A DNA stretch of 64,000 bases from Chelatococcus albus (GCF_030067675.1 NZ_JASJEV010000001.1:634309-698308); one strand, 5' to 3'. Positions 32,625 to 44,165 are shown, counted from the stretch's first letter. Translations and numbers: made by a program. The notes: generated by a model not told the origin, from the sequence alone.

Positions 32625-33455
32625 TCAGCGCTTGCAGGAGGAAGCGGGCAGCACGTCGAGCTGCTTCATCTCGCCCTTGAGGGTGAAGTCACCGTAATCG
32701 AGCGTCAGATCCCGGCTGATGCCATTGTCAAACAGCTCGAAGGACATGACGTAGAGCGGCGTGCGCTCGCCCTCGCCGGGCGTGAAGTAGCTGATCTTCA
32801 CGGGCCAGCGCGCCAGCTTGTCGAGGTCGGACTTGCGCGCCACCTGCTCGAGAAGGTCGGTCTTGCCCTCGATCCTTCGGCCGATGACGGCGAGCGTGTC
32901 GAAGACCTTCCTGCCGTCGTCCGAGCCATCGTAGACACGCGCCGTCAAGAGGGTCTCGCCTGCCCGCGCCGCCTCGATCAGCTTGCGCATATGCGCCGTC
33001 GGAAACAGGACGTCGGAGGCGACCGACAGGCGGTCGCGCTTGGGCTTGGCGAGGCGCACGCCGACGGTGCCGTCGCTCCGGCGGTCCGCCTCGCCGTCGA
33101 TCTGCTTGGTCGCCCCGGTGCCGAAGCGCGATTCGGACTTGAACTTGTAGGAGCTTCCAGACCCGTCCTCGAAACTCGTCGTGCGCAGGTCCGATACCCG
33201 TTCGCCAATCTCCCCGCTCTGCAACACGGTGACCTGCCGGAAGCTCAGCGCATAACCCTCGCAGGCGTCGCCGGTGAAGTCGAAGGCAATGCGGCCCTTG
33301 GCCGAATCGACGCCGCGCGAGCCGGAGCTCGACAGCAGCGTCAGATCGTAGACGGCCCGGTGCGGAGCAAGCTTCACCGGCGTGGCGGCCGCCGCCGCGC
33401 CAGCGGCGAGGGAAGCGGCGAACAGAGCAAATCCACCGGCGATCGTTGTCTTCAC
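32625..33455 (-). CDS. eipB: Periplasmic cell-envelope integrity protein EipB (DUF1849)
   Basis: A 276-residue DUF1849 protein. A signal peptide (GGFALFAASLAAGAAAAA) precedes LAPHRAVYDLTLLSSSGSRGV, the family signature. Brucella EipB is a beta-spiral periplasmic protein with one conserved disulfide; the two cysteines expected for it are here in DACEGY and, at the extreme C-terminus, SSCKR. The start is GTG at 33455, eight bases after GGGAG. It is divergent from the RidA-like gene. Its absence in Brucella causes envelope stress; the same role is inferred. Confidence 0.92.
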   Translation of the reverse strand: MKTTIAGGFALFAASLAAGAAAAATPVKLAPHRAVYDLTLLSSSGSRGVDSAKGRIAFDFTGDACEGYALSFRQVTVLQSGEIGERVSDLRTTSFEDGSGSSYKFKSESRFGTGATKQIDGEADRRSDGTVGVRLAKPKRDRLSVASDVLFPTAHMRKLIEAARAGETLLTARVYDGSDDGRKVFDTLAVIGRRIEGKTDLLEQVARKSDLDKLARWPVKISYFTPGEGERTPLYVMSFELFDNGISRDLTLDYGDFTLKGEMKQLDVLPASSCKR

Positions 33456-33592
33456 GTGCGCATCTCCCTGCCCCCCGGGGCGCAAGATAGAAAGAAAGTC
33501 CCCTGCGCCGCAACGCCGCCGCGGCGCCCCACCCTTGCGTGGCGCGGATCGATGGGCGACAACCTCGCCTGACTCATCGAGAGGAGATGATG

Positions 33593-34063
33593 ATGAACGC
33601 CATCGAGGCGAAGCTCGTCGAGCTCGGCATCGCCCTGCCCCCTGCCGCCGCTCCCGTCGCCAACTACGTCCCTGCGGTCATCACCGGCAATCTCCTCGTC
33701 ATTTCCGGCCAATTGTGCCTCGGGCCCGACGGCAAGCTCTCCGACGGGCACAAGGGCAAGCTCGGCGCCGAGGTATCGGGGGAAGACGGCAAGGAGGCAG
33801 CCAAGCTCTGCGCCATCAACGTCCTGGCGCAGGCGAAGGCCGCCCTCGGGGACCTTGGCCGCATCAAGCGCTGCGTCCGCCTCGGCGGCTTCATCAACGC
33901 CGTGCCGACCTTCGCGGCGCTCGCGCCCGTCATGAACGGCGCCTCCGATCTCATGGTCGCCGTCCTCGGCGATGCCGGCCGGCACGCGCGCTCGACCATC
34001 GGCGTTGCGGAGCTGCCGCTGGACGCGGCCGTCGAGGTCGAAGCCATGTTCGAAATCGTCTGA
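33593..34063 (+). CDS. RidA family protein (long form)
   Basis: A 156-residue member of the RidA/YjgF family, which typically deaminates reactive enamines and imines. The N-terminal IEAKLVELGIALPPAAAPVANYVPAV and the central GNLLVISGQLCLGPDG mark the longer subclass common in proteobacteria; ARSTIGVAELPLDAAVEVEAMFEIV is the family ending, with the key Arg present. Three ATGs occur in a row (33587, 33590, 33593); GAGGAG abuts the first, so the third, six bases away, is the likely start. A phosphodiesterase gene follows 13 bases later. Confidence 0.9.
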   Translation: MNAIEAKLVELGIALPPAAAPVANYVPAVITGNLLVISGQLCLGPDGKLSDGHKGKLGAEVSGEDGKEAAKLCAINVLAQAKAALGDLGRIKRCVRLGGFINAVPTFAALAPVMNGASDLMVAVLGDAGRHARSTIGVAELPLDAAVEVEAMFEIV

Positions 34064-34076
34064 GGACGACATCGAC

Positions 34077-34820
34077 ATGGCCGTGCCGAACTGGCTGACC
34101 GCGCGCCCCGTGGCGCATCGCGGGCTGCACGACCTCGCCGACGGGGTCCTCGAGAACACGCCCACGGCCGCCCGCGCGGCCGCCGAGGCGGGCTTTCCCA
34201 TCGAATGCGACGTGCAGCTCACCGCCGACGGCGAGGCGGTCGTCTTCCACGACTTCACGCTCGACCGGCTGACGGCAGCGGCGGGCCGGCTCGACGAGCG
34301 CACCGCTGCCGAACTGGCGACCGTGCCGTTCAAGGCCACGACGGACCGCATCCCGACGCTCGACGCCTACCTCGACCTCATCGGCGGGCGCGTGCCGCTG
34401 ATCATCGAGATCAAGAGCCGTTTCGACGGTGACCTGCGTCTGACGCGCCGGGTCGCGGAGATCGTCAACCGCCGCCCCGAGCCCGTGGCGCTCATGTCCT
34501 TCGACCCGGCCATCGTCGAGGCATTGATCGACCTCGCCCCGGGCAAGGTGCGCGGCGTCGTCGCCGAAGCGCACTATGTCGAGGGCGAGTGGACGAAGCT
34601 CGACGGCGACGCGAAGCGCTCCCTCGGACATCTGCTGCATGTCGGTCGCTCCAGGCCCGATTTCCTCGCCTGGCACGTCAAGGACCTGCCGCACGCGGTG
34701 CCGAACATGGCACGGCATTTCGGCATGCCGGTCCTCACCTGGACGGTGCGCACGCCGGATGACCGGGCGCGGGCCGCGGAATTCGCCGACCAGATGATCT
34801 TCGAGGGCTTCCGCCCCTGA
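34077..34820 (+). CDS. ugpQ: Glycerophosphodiester phosphodiesterase
   Basis: A 247-residue GDPD-family enzyme that splits glycerophosphodiesters into glycerol-3-phosphate and an alcohol. The catalytic HRGLHDLADGVLENT (His, Glu, Asn), IECDVQLTADGEAVVFHD (metal-binding Glu/Asp and His) and LIIEIKS motifs are all intact, ending with the TWTVRTPDD signature. No signal peptide is seen, so it is cytoplasmic like UgpQ. It follows the RidA gene by 13 bases and is likely co-transcribed. A weak GC-rich hairpin (34829-34853) lies just after its stop. Confidence 0.92.
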   Translation: MAVPNWLTARPVAHRGLHDLADGVLENTPTAARAAAEAGFPIECDVQLTADGEAVVFHDFTLDRLTAAAGRLDERTAAELATVPFKATTDRIPTLDAYLDLIGGRVPLIIEIKSRFDGDLRLTRRVAEIVNRRPEPVALMSFDPAIVEALIDLAPGKVRGVVAEAHYVEGEWTKLDGDAKRSLGHLLHVGRSRPDFLAWHVKDLPHAVPNMARHFGMPVLTWTVRTPDDRARAAEFADQMIFEGFRP

Positions 34821-34905
34821 GCGCGGAAGGGGCGGAGCCTTCACCTTCGCCCCTCGCATGCCTACCTTGACGCGCGGGAGCCAACCCGATCCCGCGCGAG
34901 GCCGC

Positions 34906-36249
<1,344 letters not shown>

Positions 36250-36346
36250 AGCGGGTCTTTGCCGCCGAAAGGCTTTACGGTGCAGTAAGGCGGCCGCGTG
36301 CATGCTCGCCCGCGGGGCCGTTCGGGCGGCTCCCCTCCCGCTGCGA

Positions 36347-38362
36347 ATGAGCCCTGTTGCGATGCTGCGCTCGCCGACCATCGGCCAAAGGTTGGCCTGT
36401 GTCTTCCTGATCTTCCTCGGGCCGGTCCTCCTCCTGCTGCACGACCTGGCGGAGACTCACCAGCGCGACATACGCAAGATGGAGCTGGAGCGCGCGGGCC
36501 TGCATGCCGCGGGCGCACTCATCGAGGCTGAGGCCGGCGCGCATATCCGGAGCCGGCCGGCACCGGACAGGCAACATGCGCTCGCCGACGCGCTCGCGTC
36601 GCTCGAGCGCACGGTCGCAGGGCTCGGCACGACAGAGACCCGCTCGGCTGCGGGCGAACGCCTGCGCAAGACGCTTGCCGAACTGCGCGGGAAGCCGGCG
36701 TCCGATGCGGCCGCGCCTGCCCTCCCCGCCGCCACTTTCAAGGAACTCGTCGACGACACGGCGGCGGCCTCGGGGCTCGCGCTCGACCCCGGCGTCGCAA
36801 GCCGCAACACGCTCGACCTTCTCCTGTCGCGCATCCCGAAGCTCATCAGGAAGATCCCGTCCCTCGCAGAGGCGGCGAGCAGGGCCACGCCGGAGGAGGC
36901 CGCCGCACTGAAGCGCCGGCTCCGCACGCTCGGCAGGCATCGCGGAAAGCTCGCCGCCACCGCGGATCTGGCGCAGGAGTTCGACGAGGACAGCGATGGC
37001 GGCTTCGCCCCGGCGATCGAGGCAGCGAGCCGGAACGTCGACAGGGCGACGGGCCGTTTCGAGGAAGCGGTCGGCGCCGTTCTAGCCGCGCGGGCGCTCG
37101 ATGCCCGCGAACTGTGGAACAGCCACGACGCCCTGCTCGGGGAACTCGCCAGCCTGGCCGGAACCGCCCGGATGGAGCTCGGCCGCCAACTCGACGAGCG
37201 GATCAGCGCACTCATCGCCGCGCGCAATCGGCGCGTCGCTTTTGCCGGAAGCCTGTTTGCCGCCGCCCTCGTCCTGGCGGGCCTTGCGCTTCGACGCACG
37301 GTCACTCAGCCCCTTGGGGCGCTCACCTCCGTCGTGGCGGATTTCGCCGAGGGCCGCCTCGACGCCGGCGTGCCCGGCACCGAGCGGCGAGACGAGCTCG
37401 GCGCGATGGCTCGCGCGATGCTCGTACTGCGCGACAACACCCTGCGTCGCCAGGAGCTCGAGGCGGAAATCGGCCGCGAGAGCGATGAGCGTCGCCGGCG
37501 GGCCGAGCTCGACGCGCTGCTCGTGGATTTCCGCGCCTCCATCACCACGCTGCTCGAGGCGGTAGGTCAGGCAACGGGCGCCATGGACGCCGCCGCGCGC
37601 TCCATGCAGGACGCGGCCGCGGAGACGACCATGCGCACGTCCTCGGCGACCACCTCGGCGGAAGCGACCGCCCAATGCCTCGTGGAGGTGCGCGATGCCG
37701 CCGGGAATCTGGCCCGTACCATCACCGAAATCGCCACCCATGCGGAACAGTCGGTCGGGGTCGCATCCGCCGCGCTCGCCGAGGCGCAGGCGGCAGAGGA
37801 TGCGACCCGCATGCTGCTCCAGTTCGCCGACAGGATCGGCAATGTCGTCGAGCTCATCGGCTCGATCGCCGAACGCACGAATCTGCTTGCACTGAACGCC
37901 ACCATCGAGGCCGCCCGTGCCGGCGAGGCGGGCCGCGGCTTCGCCGTCGTCGCCGGCGAGGTCAAGGCTCTCGCCGGCCAGACCCAGCGCGCGACGCACG
38001 AGGTGCAGGAGGAAATCGCCACGATCCAGGCGGCGGTACAGACACTGGCATCGCGGATCGAAGGGATCGTCGACACCATCTCGACGATCCACGGCAGCGC
38101 GAACCACATCGAGGAGCGCGTCCGGGACCAGAGACGGGCGACCGGCGGCATCGCCACTGCCGTATCCGACGCGGCCCGCAGCGCCGATGCCGTGCGTGGC
38201 ACCATGACCGAAATGAAGGCCGCGACCGATGTCGCCCACGAGGTCAGCTCTTCCGTGCTGATGGCCTCGCGCGAGCTGACCAACGAGGCCGCCCTGCTGA
38301 AGCAGGAGATCGCAGCCTATTTCGCCAAGATCGGAGACCTGGCGCTCTCCCGTCACGCATAG
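36347..38362 (+). CDS. Methyl-accepting chemotaxis protein
   Basis: A 671-residue chemoreceptor. An N-terminal membrane anchor ([16 protein letters not shown]) precedes a ~260-residue helical periplasmic region, a second membrane segment ([19 protein letters not shown], ~residues 295-313), a HAMP domain with a [13 protein letters not shown] start, and the cytoplasmic signalling hairpin with [35 protein letters not shown] split around the tip. The ligand is unknown. No CheW or CheA gene is near, so it is a stand-alone receptor for a chemotaxis system elsewhere. The start at 36347 could be five codons later. Confidence 0.92.
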   Translation: MSPVAMLRSPTIGQRLACVFLIFLGPVLLLLHDLAETHQRDIRKMELERAGLHAAGALIEAEAGAHIRSRPAPDRQHALADALASLERTVAGLGTTETRSAAGERLRKTLAELRGKPASDAAAPALPAATFKELVDDTAAASGLALDPGVASRNTLDLLLSRIPKLIRKIPSLAEAASRATPEEAAALKRRLRTLGRHRGKLAATADLAQEFDEDSDGGFAPAIEAASRNVDRATGRFEEAVGAVLAARALDARELWNSHDALLGELASLAGTARMELGRQLDERISALIAARNRRVAFAGSLFAAALVLAGLALRRTVTQPLGALTSVVADFAEGRLDAGVPGTERRDELGAMARAMLVLRDNTLRRQELEAEIGRESDERRRRAELDALLVDFRASITTLLEAVGQATGAMDAAARSMQDAAAETTMRTSSATTSAEATAQCLVEVRDAAGNLARTITEIATHAEQSVGVASAALAEAQAAEDATRMLLQFADRIGNVVELIGSIAERTNLLALNATIEAARAGEAGRGFAVVAGEVKALAGQTQRATHEVQEEIATIQAAVQTLASRIEGIVDTISTIHGSANHIEERVRDQRRATGGIATAVSDAARSADAVRGTMTEMKAATDVAHEVSSSVLMASRELTNEAALLKQEIAAYFAKIGDLALSRHA

Positions 38363-38663
38363 GGCCGCGTCCTCCGGCAGCCGCCTCCGAAGGGAAGACG
38401 GCGACGATAAATCTATTCAATATCAATATATTGCGAACATTTCCCGATTCAGGAATTTCGGAATGCGCCTGGACGGTGTGAGCTGGGGCGCGTCGCCCCC
38501 GGCCGCAGCGACCCGGCGCTGAAAGGTCGGCGACGCGCGGCAAGCGGAGCGGTGGTACCGGACCGGCCGCCCGCCGCGACGACGGGGCTCGGAGCCGGCG
38601 GCGCTTGACGCCCCTTCCGCCCCTTGCCACACCTCACATCTCGATTTGCGAGCGGGAGCGATG
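38363..38663. other. Intergenic region with an AT-rich island upstream of the HIT gene
   Basis: About 300 bases without a credible gene. Positions ~38405-38465 are strikingly AT-rich for this genome and contain CAATAT (38418-38423) and ATATTG (38428-38433) as an inverted repeat with a CAAT loop, and two nearby AATTTCGGAAT/ATTCAGGAAT-like blocks. This is a likely promoter or regulator site for the HIT-family gene; the rest is GC-rich and featureless. Confidence 0.45.
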
Positions 38664-39107
38664 ATGAGCGCCTACGATCCGAACAACATCTTCGCCAAGA
38701 TCCTGCGGGGCGAGATCCCGAGCCACAAGATCTACGAGGACGCGCGCACCCTCGCCTTCCTCGACATCATGCCCCGCTCGCCGGGCCATACGCTCGTGGT
38801 ACCCAAGGTCGAGGCAACCAATCTGCTCGACATCGCTCTCGACGATCTCACCTATCTCATGAGCGTCGTGCGCAAGCTCGCGCCGGAGATCGTGGCGACG
38901 CTCGGGGCCGAGGGCTTCATGCTGCAGCAGTTCAACGGTGCGGGCGCCGGGCAGACGGTCTTCCATCTGCACATGCACATCGTGCCGCGCTGGGCTTCCC
39001 TGCCGCTCAAGCCGCACGCCGGACAGATGGAGGACCCGCAGGTGCTCGCCGAAACGGCCGAGAAGCTGCGCGCCGCGCTCGCGGCAAAGGGCATGGGCAA
39101 CGGCTGA
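38664..39107 (+). CDS. HIT family protein (histidine triad nucleotide hydrolase)
   Basis: A 147-residue HIT protein that hydrolyses nucleoside phosphoramidates or similar adducts. NNIFAKILRGEIPSHKIYED is the family N-terminus; QFNGAGAGQTVFHLHMHIVPRW contains the active HxHxH triad. Two ATGs occur in tandem (38661 and 38664); GGGAG at 38654-38658 is better spaced for the second. It is the only gene rightward before the azlCD operon, with which it is convergent. Physiological substrate not known. Confidence 0.95.
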   Translation: MSAYDPNNIFAKILRGEIPSHKIYEDARTLAFLDIMPRSPGHTLVVPKVEATNLLDIALDDLTYLMSVVRKLAPEIVATLGAEGFMLQQFNGAGAGQTVFHLHMHIVPRWASLPLKPHAGQMEDPQVLAETAEKLRAALAAKGMGNG

Positions 39108-39174
39108 CCCTGCAGCCGCCGGCCGCCGGGAAGCGCCCGAGGACAGGCGCCCCCCCGCCACGGCGCAGACCCTT

Positions 39175-39537
39175 TCAGGACGCGCCGTAGGCCCAGGCCG
39201 CCGCAACGAGCAGGACTTCCCCCGCGAAGATGCCGGCGAACACCGAGCGCCGGCCGAGCCAGAAGGCGGCGAGCCCGCCGGCGAGCGCGGCACAGCGCAG
39301 GGCAAGGGGCACGGCTGCGAGCGCGCCGGAGGGGGAGAAGACGAGCCGCGCCACCACCCCGGCGAGCAGGGCCGTCGCCACCGCCCGCACCCAGACGAGT
39401 ATCTGCGACCCCTCGTGCAGACCGCGCGAGAGGAAGACGGCGAGCCAGCGCCAGATCTCGCTCGGCAGGAAGCCGACGAGGATGAGCAGGGCATAGGGCC
39501 ACAGGTCCCCCTGCAGGGCCGACAGATCGAACGTCAT
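39175..39537 (-). CDS. azlD: AzlD family branched-chain amino acid exporter small subunit
   Basis: A 120-residue membrane protein of the AzlD family, which pairs with AzlC to export branched-chain or other amino acids. Four hydrophobic segments are visible, with PSEIWRWLAVFLSRG in the first loop and WVRAVATALLAGVVARLV in the middle, typical of the family. The ATG at 39537 overlaps the azlC stop in an ATGA junction. The substrate is not proven for proteobacterial homologues. Confidence 0.9.
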   Translation of the reverse strand: MTFDLSALQGDLWPYALLILVGFLPSEIWRWLAVFLSRGLHEGSQILVWVRAVATALLAGVVARLVFSPSGALAAVPLALRCAALAGGLAAFWLGRRSVFAGIFAGEVLLVAAAWAYGAS

Positions 39538-40298
39538 GCGCTGCCCCGCCGACTGCGCAGGTGCCCGGCGAGATAGGCCGCCGTCCCGCCGACGAGGCCG
39601 GTCGCCATCAGATCGAAACCGCCCGCGATCCAGCGCGCGGCGACAGGCGCCACGAGCAACCCGAAGCCGAAGGCGAGCCAATCGGCGGGCAGACGTGCGC
39701 CGGCGATGATGGAAACCGAGAAATAGAGTGGCGACAGGAAGAGGAGCCCCGCCACCAGCGGCAGCGGCAGCGCGCCGGCAAGAACATAGCCCACGCCCGT
39801 CATGACCGCGCTCACCGCCAGGCAGGCATTGGCGAAACCGAGGAAATAGGGCAGGCGCGCATGCGCCGGCAGCCGCGGCAGGCGTCGCTGGCTCTCCATC
39901 CACACCGTCACGGCGACGTAGTGGGCGAGGAAGAACTGCTGGCCGAGCCCCTGGCCGGATCGGCGCAGGAGCGGCAGGAGCGACACCGTCATGGGCAGGA
40001 GGCGTGTCGAAGACAGGCTGACCGCGAGCGCGAGCGCCGGAAGTGTGGCCCCGGCCGCGAGGCCACCGTAGAAGATGACCTGCCCCGGCCCGGCCCACAC
40101 GAGGATGGTGGACAGGACCGCCGCCGCCAGGGGATGGCCGACATCGTGCGCAAGGCTCCCGACGCCGACGAGGCTGAAGCCAACGACCCAGGCGGGGTAG
40201 CCGAGGGCGTGCCGTACGCCGCGCCCGAACTCGGCAAGCGGGGAGTGTGAGGCGGACGCTTCCGTCACCTCGGCCGTCGTCTCGTCGCTGGAGATCAT
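39534..40298 (-). CDS. azlC: AzlC family branched-chain amino acid exporter large subunit
   Basis: A 254-residue integral membrane protein of the AzlC family. FGRGVRHALGYPAWVVGFSLVGVG near the start, FYGGLAAGATLPALALAVSLSSTRLLPMTVSLLPLLR with the conserved R-x-L-P-M, and FLAHYVAVTVWMESQRRLP are as expected. It is translationally coupled to azlD by a 4-base overlap. A small Arg-rich membrane protein gene lies 13 bases upstream on the same strand. Confidence 0.92.
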   Translation of the reverse strand: MISSDETTAEVTEASASHSPLAEFGRGVRHALGYPAWVVGFSLVGVGSLAHDVGHPLAAAVLSTILVWAGPGQVIFYGGLAAGATLPALALAVSLSSTRLLPMTVSLLPLLRRSGQGLGQQFFLAHYVAVTVWMESQRRLPRLPAHARLPYFLGFANACLAVSAVMTGVGYVLAGALPLPLVAGLLFLSPLYFSVSIIAGARLPADWLAFGFGLLVAPVAARWIAGGFDLMATGLVGGTAAYLAGHLRSRRGSA

Positions 40299-40311
40299 GG
40301 AGCGCCGAGCA

Positions 40312-40500
40312 TCAACGCGCCGCCTCGTGGGTCTCGACGCTGCGCAGGAAGGCGGCGGCCGGCTCGCGCACGACGGCGTAGATCTGCGCGCCGATCCACC
40401 AACCGGCGACGGTGATCGCCGGCACCAGGATCCAGCCGAGGATCTCCTCCTGCCGATGGCGCCTGCGGCGGCGCTCCCGACGGCGTTCGAGCCAAGACAT
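40312..40500 (-). CDS. Small membrane protein with Arg-rich N-terminus, hypothetical
   Basis: A 62-residue protein with an extremely basic N-terminus (RRRERRRRRHR) followed by a single hydrophobic segment (ILGWILVPAITVAGWWIGAQIYAVV) and a short polar tail. By the positive-inside rule it would sit with the N-terminus in the cytoplasm. No family recognised. The ATG at 40500 has GAGGG four bases before it. It lies 13 bases upstream of azlC and downstream of clpA, so it may be part of the azlCD unit. Moderate confidence as a real gene. Confidence 0.6.
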   Translation of the reverse strand: MSWLERRRERRRRRHRQEEILGWILVPAITVAGWWIGAQIYAVVREPAAAFLRSVETHEAAR

Positions 40501-40535
40501 CACGCCCTCAATGACATCACGCCGTCAATGCGCCG

Positions 40536-43040
40536 TCAGCTCTTGACGAGCGGCACCTTCGGCACCGTACGCACGACCGAAGGAAGCCCGCTGCGGGGAC
40601 CGCCCGTCCCGCCCTGTCCGCCGCCCGTCGCCTTCGGCCGGCGGCCCTTCGCCGCCGCCGGGCGTTTCGCGGCACGCTTCGCCGCCCCGCCGCGCTTCTT
40701 CGCGGCATCGGCGACATCCTTCTCGGGCTTCGGCGTCACCGGCCCTTCCGGATAATCGAAGCCAAGGGTGCGCTTGCCGTCCTCGCCGGTGAGAACGATG
40801 ACGCGTACGGCGCCGCCGCCCTTGAGACGGCCGAAGAGCACTTCGTCGGCGAGAGGCGTCTTGATGGTCGTCTGGATGAGACGCGCCATGGGCCGCGCGC
40901 CCATGGTCTCGTCGTAACCGTGCTCGACCAGCCACTCCCGCGCCTCGTCCGAGAGTTCGATCGTGACGTTGCGGTCGGCGAGCTGGGCCTCGAGCTGCAG
41001 CACGAACTTGTCGACCACCTTCGCCACGACCTCCCTGGGCAGGTGGCCGAAGGAGATGATGGCGTCGAGGCGATTGCGGAACTCTGGCGCGAACAGCTTG
41101 TTCACTGCCTCCTGGTCGTCGCCCTCCCGCTTCGTGCGGGTGAAGCCGTAGGCCGGCCGCGCCAGGTCGGCCGCGCCCGCATTCGTCGTCATGATCAGGA
41201 TGACGTTGCGGAAATCGACCTGCTTGCCGTTGTGGTCGGTCAGCTTCCCGTGGTCCATGACCTGCAGCAGGATGTTGAACAGGTCGGGATGCGCCTTCTC
41301 GATCTCGTCGAGCAGCAGCACGCAGTGCGGATGCTGGTCGACGCCATCGGTGAGGAGCCCGCCCTGGTCGAAGCCGACATAGCCGGGCGGCGCGCCGATG
41401 AGCCGCGAGACGGTGTGGCGCTCCATGTACTCCGACATGTCGAAGCGCAGAAGCTCGACGCCGAGCGCATTGGCGAGCTGGCGCGCCACCTCGGTCTTGC
41501 CGACGCCCGTCGGTCCGGCAAACAGGTAGTTGCCGATGGGCTTCTCGGGGTCACGCAGGCCCGCCCGGGCGAGCTTGATCGCCGCGGACAGCGCCTCGAT
41601 GGCGCTGTCCTGGCCGTAGACGACGCGCTTCAGCGTATCCTGCAGGTGCTGCAGCACCTCCGCGTCGTCCTTCGACACGGTCTTGGGCGGGATGCGAGCC
41701 ATGGTGGCGATGGTCGTCTCGATCTCCTTGACGCCGATCGTCTTCTTGCGACGACTCTCCGGCAGCAGCATCTGCGAGGCGCCCGTCTCGTCGATGACGT
41801 CGATCGCCTTGTCCGGCAGCTTGCGGTCGTGGATGTAGCGGGCCGACAGCTCGACCGCCGCCTTGATGGCCTCGTTGGTGTAGCGCAGGCGATGGAAATC
41901 CTCGAAATAGGGCTTCAGCCCCTTCAGGATCTCGATGGTGTCCGGCACAGACGGCTCGTTGATGTCGATCTTCTGGAAGCGACGGACGAGCGCCCGGTCC
42001 TTCTCGAAATACTGCCGGTACTCCTTGTAGGTCGTCGAGCCGATGCAGCGCAGCGTGCCGGAGGCGAGCGCCGGCTTCAGCAGGTTGGAGGCGTCCATCG
42101 CCCCGCCGGAGGTGGCCCCGGCGCCGATCACGGTGTGGATCTCGTCGATGAACATGATGGCGTTGGGATGCGCCTCGATCTCCTTCATCACCTGCTTCAG
42201 GCGTTCCTCGAAATCGCCGCGGTAGCGGGTGCCGGCGAGCAGCGTCCCCATGTCGAGGGCGAAGACGGTGGCATCCGCCAGCACGTCCGGCACCTCACCC
42301 GTCACGATCTTGCGTGCCAGCCCCTCGGCGATGGCCGTCTTGCCCACGCCAGGGTCGCCCACGAGCAGGGGGTTGTTCTTCTGCCGGCGGCAGAGAACCT
42401 GGATGGTGCGCTGGATCTCGGCGTCGCGGCCGATCAGCGGGTCGATGCGCCCTTCCCTCGCCTTCTTGTTGAGGTTCACGCAATAAGCATCGAGCGCGTC
42501 GCCCTTTTTTTTGCGCTGACCGTCGCCCTCATCGCCGCCCGGGGAACGGCTCTCGCTCTCGTCATCGGCGCCGCGGGGCACCCTGTTCTCCGACAGGCCG
42601 GGCCGCTTGGCGATGCCGTGGCTGATGTAGTTGACCGCGTCGTAGCGGGTCATGTCCTGCTCTTGCAGGAAATAGGCGGCGTGGCTCTCACGCTCGGCGA
42701 AGATGGCGACCAGCACATTGGCGCCGTTGACCTCCTCGCGCCCGGACGACTGGACGTGGATGACCGCGCGCTGGATCACGCGCTGGAAACCTGCCGTCGG
42801 CTTTGAATCCTCGTGCCCGTCGGTGATGAGGTTCGTCAGCTCCGTATCGACGTAGTCGGAGAGATTGCGCCGCAACGCCTCGAGGTCGACATTGCACGCC
42901 CGCATCACGGCGGCCGCGTCGGCGTCGTCGATCAGCGCCAGGAGAAGGTGCTCGAGCGTGGCATACTCGTGCCTCCGCTCGTTGGCGAAGGCGAGCGCGC
43001 GGTGCAGGGCCTGCTCGAGACTGCGGGAGAATGTGGGCAA
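40536..43040 (-). CDS. clpA: ATP-dependent Clp protease ATP-binding subunit ClpA
   Basis: AAA+ unfoldase that feeds N-end-rule and other substrates to ClpP. The 834-residue protein has the N domain ([24 protein letters not shown]), D1 Walker A GDPGVGKT, Walker B FIDEIHT, D2 Walker [18 protein letters not shown] and the ClpP-binding loop region. The C-terminus is a Lys/Ala/Gly-rich extension of ~60 residues, longer than in E. coli. It starts with TTG at 43040, eight bases after GGGAG; no ATG fits. It follows clpS by 13 bases. Confidence 0.96.
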   Translation of the reverse strand: MPTFSRSLEQALHRALAFANERRHEYATLEHLLLALIDDADAAAVMRACNVDLEALRRNLSDYVDTELTNLITDGHEDSKPTAGFQRVIQRAVIHVQSSGREEVNGANVLVAIFAERESHAAYFLQEQDMTRYDAVNYISHGIAKRPGLSENRVPRGADDESESRSPGGDEGDGQRKKKGDALDAYCVNLNKKAREGRIDPLIGRDAEIQRTIQVLCRRQKNNPLLVGDPGVGKTAIAEGLARKIVTGEVPDVLADATVFALDMGTLLAGTRYRGDFEERLKQVMKEIEAHPNAIMFIDEIHTVIGAGATSGGAMDASNLLKPALASGTLRCIGSTTYKEYRQYFEKDRALVRRFQKIDINEPSVPDTIEILKGLKPYFEDFHRLRYTNEAIKAAVELSARYIHDRKLPDKAIDVIDETGASQMLLPESRRKKTIGVKEIETTIATMARIPPKTVSKDDAEVLQHLQDTLKRVVYGQDSAIEALSAAIKLARAGLRDPEKPIGNYLFAGPTGVGKTEVARQLANALGVELLRFDMSEYMERHTVSRLIGAPPGYVGFDQGGLLTDGVDQHPHCVLLLDEIEKAHPDLFNILLQVMDHGKLTDHNGKQVDFRNVILIMTTNAGAADLARPAYGFTRTKREGDDQEAVNKLFAPEFRNRLDAIISFGHLPREVVAKVVDKFVLQLEAQLADRNVTIELSDEAREWLVEHGYDETMGARPMARLIQTTIKTPLADEVLFGRLKGGGAVRVIVLTGEDGKRTLGFDYPEGPVTPKPEKDVADAAKKRGGAAKRAAKRPAAAKGRRPKATGGGQGGTGGPRSGLPSVVRTVPKVPLVKS

Positions 43041-43053
43041 CGATCGATCTCCC

Positions 43054-43452
43054 TCACTTCTTTTCCATCACGCACTGCAGAGGGTGCTGATGTTTGCGCG
43101 CGAAGTCCATGACCTGGGTCACCTTGGTCTCAGCGACCTCGTAGGTGAAAACGCCGCACTCGCCGACGCCGTTCTGGTGGACGTGGAGCATGATGCGGGT
43201 CGCCTCCTCGCGATCCTTGTTGAAGAAGCGCTCGAGCACGTGAACCACGAAGTCCATCGGCGTGTAGTCATCGTTCAGCAGGAGCACCCGATACATGTTG
43301 GGGCGCTTGGTCCGCGGCCGGGTCTTCGTCAGAAGAGCCGTCCCCGGGGCGCCCGTCCCCTCGCCGGCCCCGCCGCCGCGCCGCCTCTCCGCCATCATGG
43401 TCGGCGCCGCGCCGGGGCTCTGCTCGTCAATCGCTGGCGTCGTCTTGAACAT
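43054..43452 (-). CDS. clpS: ATP-dependent Clp protease adaptor ClpS
   Basis: Adaptor that delivers proteins with N-degrons to ClpAP. The 132-residue product has a disordered Gly/Arg-rich N-terminal extension and the ClpS core: [23 protein letters not shown], then [27 protein letters not shown], with the conserved substrate-pocket residues. This is the housekeeping ClpS form linked to clpA. The ATG at 43452 fits the family start [11 protein letters not shown]. The gene is first in the clpS-clpA operon. Confidence 0.96.
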   Translation of the reverse strand: MFKTTPAIDEQSPGAAPTMMAERRRGGGAGEGTGAPGTALLTKTRPRTKRPNMYRVLLLNDDYTPMDFVVHVLERFFNKDREEATRIMLHVHQNGVGECGVFTYEVAETKVTQVMDFARKHQHPLQCVMEKK

Positions 43453-43646
43453 CGCGCTCTGGGATCACCCGTCAGACCTCGGGAACCGTGGCGAGGCCCA
43501 CGAAGCGATGCCCCTCGCCGGCGCACCGCGAAGCACCTCGCCGAATAATCTAATGGCGGCGATAGTGCCGCGCCAGTGCGTCAGCAGCGGGGCACGGCCG
43601 CCCGCGGTTCAAAACCTGCGGCGCGACACGCCGCGCCACCGTCGCC

Positions 43647-43675
43647 AAAAAAAAGCCCGGCACCAGGCCGGGCTT
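43647..43675 (-). terminator. Rho-independent terminator of the phasin gene
   Basis: On the minus strand, AAGCCCGGC pairs with GCCGGGCTT around a CTGGT loop, and the stem is followed by eight T residues. It lies about 50 bases after the phasin stop and shields clpS, whose start lies further left. Confidence 0.88.
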
Positions 43676-43722
43676 GTCGTCGGCGGCCACAGCCGCCGAT
43701 CGTCAGGTCGTGCGCCGCGCGT

Positions 43723-44067
43723 TCACTTCGTCGCGGCAGCCTGCGCCTTGGTGTAGAGCCCTTCGACCGGCTTGAAGGCCTCCTTGGCGAGATTGGCATA
43801 GAGCTCGCCGATCTTGCCCGCCTGGGCGACGAAGCCCTCGTAGGCGCTCTTGATGTAGTCGGTCTGGATCTCGACGGCCTTGTCGAGCGTCTTGGCGCCG
43901 ACGAGCTTCTCGAGAGCGGCCGTGCCGTCCTCGAAGGACTTCTTGGAGAAATCCGCAACCTCGACGGCAATCGCCTGAGCACCCTTGGACACCGAGCCGA
44001 AGGTCTTCAGCGTGGCGTCCATCTGCTCCTTGCCAAGCTTCTGAAAGTTCTCGAACTGAGCGAACAT
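43723..44067 (-). CDS. Phasin family protein
   Basis: A 114-residue phasin, an amphipathic helical protein that coats polyhydroxyalkanoate granules. The family pattern FEKFQKLGKEQMDATLKTFG at the start, AIAVEVADFSKKSFEDGTAALEKLVGAKTLDKAVEIQTDYIKSAYEGFV in pieces, and a Lys/Ala-rich tail are all present. It has a good sigma70-type promoter 92 bases upstream and a strong terminator downstream, so it is a monocistronic and probably abundant transcript. No polyester synthase gene lies in the window. Confidence 0.95.
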   Translation of the reverse strand: MFAQFENFQKLGKEQMDATLKTFGSVSKGAQAIAVEVADFSKKSFEDGTAALEKLVGAKTLDKAVEIQTDYIKSAYEGFVAQAGKIGELYANLAKEAFKPVEGLYTKAQAAATK

Positions 44068-44165
44068 TGTCCCTCGGCGCCGCGGGCGCCGCCTCTCGCT
44101 TGCCGCATCCGGCGTTTCAACCACCGGCTCCGGCGAGGAACGCATACTTGGAGCCCGGCAAGCGA

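Noticed and set aside
40920-42806. A 628-codon open frame antisense to clpA.
   Set aside because: No binding site or domain; ClpA motifs are complete on the minus strand.
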